From an uncultured Myxococcales bacterium (GTDB lineage: Bacteria > Myxococcota_A > Polyangia > Polyangiales > Polyangiaceae), in contig CALMUT010000277.1 in assembly GCA_937872925.1 (NCBI GenBank), forward strand, positions 1 through 64,000: a DNA stretch of 64,000 nucleotides. Reading direction: 5' to 3'. The notes below the pieces were generated by a model, which searched no databases, was not told where the DNA came from, and saw only the letters and a program-made list of their open reading frames with translations. Below are positions 61,913-64,000 of the stretch, piece after piece (the stretch's first letter is position 1; the number at the start of each line of letters is the position of its first letter). The position numbers and the translations under genes are program-made.

Positions 61913-63957
61913 GATGCCTCCTCCGTCGAGAGCTCGTATTGTTTTACGAGCTGGCTAAGTCGCGGCCGCTTCATGCCAAGAAGGCTCGCGGCGCGAGTGA
62001 TGTTGCCCCCGGTCTCGGCAAGAGCCCGGGCGATGCACTCTTTTTCGATACTGCGTTTCAAGTCAGAAAGGCTGGTCCCGCCGTGGCGGATTTCGCGGTA
62101 CACGACGCTGCTGACGGGATCCTGATCACAGGTCGACAGATCGCTCAGCATTTCCGGGGCGGGTGGCAGCGTCGAGCGGCGCACAGACTCCGGGGGCGCG
62201 ATGCTGGGCTCCGAAGCCACGCGACGCAGTGCCTCTACGTGCTCCACCAAGTCGGAGACGCCGATCACTTCGCCGTCGCTGAACAGCGAAGCCGCGCGAA
62301 GCGCATTCTCTAGCTCCCGCACATTGCCGGGCCAGCGGTAGCGCACGATGAGCTGAAGCGCCTCGGGCGAGACGGACTTGCACGGCTCTTCGCGCTCCTT
62401 GGCGACGCGGACGAGCAGCGCGTCCACCAGCTGGGGTAAGTCGTTGCTGCGCTCACGCAGAGCCGGGATCTCCAGAGCAATCCCAGCGAGGCGGTAGTAG
62501 AGATCTTCGCGGAACTGCCCCGCTTCGACCATCTTCTTGAGGTCGCGGTTCGTCGCGCAGACAATGCGTACATCCACGGGGATAGACGCCGTCCCCCCGA
62601 CACGCTCGATGCGCCGCTCTTCGAGGACGCGCAACAAAGCCACCTGGGTGCGCGGAGAAATATCGCCAATCTCGTCGAGGAACAACGTGCCGCCGCTGGC
62701 GCGCTCGAAGCGGCCGCGCCGACGGGACGTGGCTCCCGTGAAGGAGCCCTTTTCGTGGCCGAATAGCTCGGAGAGCAGCAAGCTCTCCACCAGCGCCGCG
62801 CAGTTGACTTTGACGAGGGGGCCACTGCTGCGCCGGCTTGCGTTGTGCACTAGCTCTGCGATCAGTTCCTTGCCAGTGCCACTCTCGCCAAGAATGAGCA
62901 CGGTGGCATCCGTGGGTGCCACCCGTGCCGCCGCCGAAAGCAGGGAGCGCACCGCTGGGTCGCGGCCGACATAGCTGCGCTCCGACTTGGTCGCGGGCTT
63001 GCGCAGCGCCGAAGCCGCGGCAAGCACCGCTTTCGGGACGGGCATGCTGGCGTTCTCCAAGCGCGCCAAGCGCACCAGGTCCGGCCGCGCCAGGTAGGCG
63101 TCGCGCAGCGTGCCCGAGAGCCCGTCTGCAATGTGATCCCGCAGCGCGGCGGCAAGGCGAGTGTGCTCCGCGGCTGTGGATTCGTCGCTGTTGGCGAGGG
63201 CAACCTCCGCCGCAGTCAGATGGGCCTCGCGGCAAAGCTCTTCGTCTCCGCTCTGCCGCGCGGCGTCGACGGCAGCGTCCACCAGGTCCTCGGCGGGTTC
63301 GCCGGAGGCGCGTGCGATGAGCGCCCGTAGCAATGCCACCTCCGCGCGGTCGAATACTGAAGCAGACAGCGCCTCGGCCGCGTCCGTGGCCTTCGCTGCT
63401 CGGGCCAGCATGCCGTCTTCAAGGGCTACGCGTGCCCCAAGGCGGTGGCACTCCCCAGCTTTGTCGCCGTCTGAAGCGTGCGCGGCCGCTCGCAACGCGG
63501 CGCCAAGCTCGCGCTCGGCATCCAAGGTCCGTCCACGAACCAAATGCAGGCGCGCCGTCGCGAGGGAAAGCTCCGTGAGCCGAGAGGGAGGAGCGCCGGC
63601 ACCGAGTGCTTGACGCCCGAAGCGCAACCCCTGTTCCGCGTGGTCGATGAGACCCAAACGCAGCCGCAACTCGACAAGGTTGGCGACGTCGCGCGCAAAG
63701 CCGAGGCGGTCGCCCAGGCGTCGGTGCACACTGGTCGTTTGCTCCAAGAGCTCCAGCCCCTTGGCGTGTTCGTGGCGCTCGATGGCAAGCACTGCAAGGT
63801 TGGAAAGCGCGAATGCGACCGCCCGCGGTTCGCGGCGCGCTTTTCCGTCGCTGAGCACGCTCTCGAGCAGTGACTGTGCTTCGTCTCGGCTGCCCCGGGA
63901 CAAGAGCGCGATGGCGCGATTGACCCGTGCGCGCAGCTCCGACGTGCTTGCGCCCAT
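61909..63957 (-). CDS. Sigma-54-dependent transcriptional activator with TPR-like input domain
   Basis: At least 682 residues. The N-terminal 320 residues are helical repeats of TPR type (repeated A/L/E patterns of about 35-40 residues), instead of a receiver domain. The AAA+ domain has Walker A GESGTGKE (~356-363), the sigma-54 contact motif GSFTGA (~403-408; usually GAFTGA), Walker [10 protein letters not shown] and R-finger region. A Fis-type HTH ends it (residues 640-682). It should activate sigma-54 promoters in response to a protein-protein signal. The ATG at 63957 has GAGG eight bases upstream, but the same frame has no stop up to the window edge (64000), so a longer N-terminus outside the window cannot be excluded. 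Confidence 0.88.
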   Translation of the reverse strand: MGASTSELRARVNRAIALLSRGSRDEAQSLLESVLSDGKARREPRAVAFALSNLAVLAIERHEHAKGLELLEQTTSVHRRLGDRLGFARDVANLVELRLRLGLIDHAEQGLRFGRQALGAGAPPSRLTELSLATARLHLVRGRTLDAERELGAALRAAAHASDGDKAGECHRLGARVALEDGMLARAAKATDAAEALSASVFDRAEVALLRALIARASGEPAEDLVDAAVDAARQSGDEELCREAHLTAAEVALANSDESTAAEHTRLAAALRDHIADGLSGTLRDAYLARPDLVRLARLENASMPVPKAVLAAASALRKPATKSERSYVGRDPAVRSLLSAAARVAPTDATVLILGESGTGKELIAELVHNASRRSSGPLVKVNCAALVESLLLSELFGHEKGSFTGATSRRRGRFERASGGTLFLDEIGDISPRTQVALLRVLEERRIERVGGTASIPVDVRIVCATNRDLKKMVEAGQFREDLYYRLAGIALEIPALRERSNDLPQLVDALLVRVAKEREEPCKSVSPEALQLIVRYRWPGNVRELENALRAASLFSDGEVIGVSDLVEHVEALRRVASEPSIAPPESVRRSTLPPAPEMLSDLSTCDQDPVSSVVYREIRHGGTSLSDLKRSIEKECIARALAETGGNITRAASLLGMKRPRLSQLVKQYELSTEEAS

Positions 63958-64000
63958 GCCGATGGCCTCGCAAACGTCCGTGGCGAAGTGCCGGTCCGCT

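Noticed and set aside
1-64000. tRNA genes, rRNA, CRISPR arrays, insertion sequences or prophage genes
   Set aside because: I looked for T-loop-like strings, spaced direct repeats and transposase or phage proteins and saw none that held up; a dedicated search could still find short ones.

Overview
The window is GC-rich chromosomal DNA from a myxobacterium, most likely order Polyangiales (Sorangium/Polyangium-like). The evidence is a MYXO-CTERM sorting tail on a secreted phosphatase (17600-17708), several lipoproteins with Gly/Ser-rich linkers and Cys-rich domains, a zinc-ribbon Ser/Thr kinase fused to an ATPase module, an FHA-DUF4388 protein, and a sigma-54 activator with a TPR-like input domain. 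I call 52 genes, one of them a 49-codon ORF at 41195. I saw no rRNA, tRNA, CRISPR array, transposase or phage gene.

Layout. 1-392: a 72-bp tandem repeat running off the left edge. 393-9714: a fatty acid desaturase, a lipase-like lipoprotein, a Tat-exported sulfite-oxidase-family enzyme, a GFA/CENP-V protein, an MFS transporter, a HpnA-like epimerase and an MscS channel. 9930-15171: slyX, a DUF885 lipoprotein, a ferritin-like diiron protein, a lysozyme-fold protein, a TerB-like protein and a lipoprotein of unknown function. 15384-19238: three exported proteins, namely the MYXO-CTERM phosphatase, a Cys-rich lipoprotein and a small Lys/Asp repeat protein. 19365-26498: a fused salicylyl-CoA 5-hydroxylase/old-yellow-enzyme, a CBS protein, rfbC, a DUF4139 protein and a PEGA protein. 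26653-31817: a translationally coupled tripartite ABC efflux operon that includes its own TetR regulator. 32015-35008: a PDZ-like exported protein, hflC-hflK and a DUF3293 protein. 35179-40985: a five-gene chain xseA-aroE-glycogen debranching enzyme-sensor kinase-response regulator in which every junction is a 4-nt start/stop overlap. 41195-45901: a small membrane protein, a TauE/SafE transporter, cysK, a biotin carboxylase and a CaiB/BaiF protein. 45929-52881: an orphan MshEN-like protein, the zinc-ribbon kinase coupled to a HAD phosphatase-like protein, and a SMI1/KNR4 protein coupled to hisD. 53125-57894: a 1589-residue zinc metalloprotease lipoprotein with a candidate sigma-54 promoter, a strong RBS and a double-hairpin terminator. 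58105-64000: a signalling cluster of FHA-DUF4388 protein, NtrB-type sensor kinase, small lipoprotein and sigma-54 activator, the last possibly continuing past the right edge.

Themes. Tight coupling (ATGA or GTGA overlaps) is common and joins genes of different function. Sigma-54 control is suggested twice: by the activator at the right end, and by a GG-N10-GC promoter with upstream GTTAG motifs before the large metalloprotease. Whether these two are connected is inference only. No single, clearly new defence or biosynthetic system stands out. The more unusual items are the MshEN-like orphan, the three-unit Lys/Asp repeat protein, the xseA...two-component chain and the sigma-54-preceded metalloprotease.
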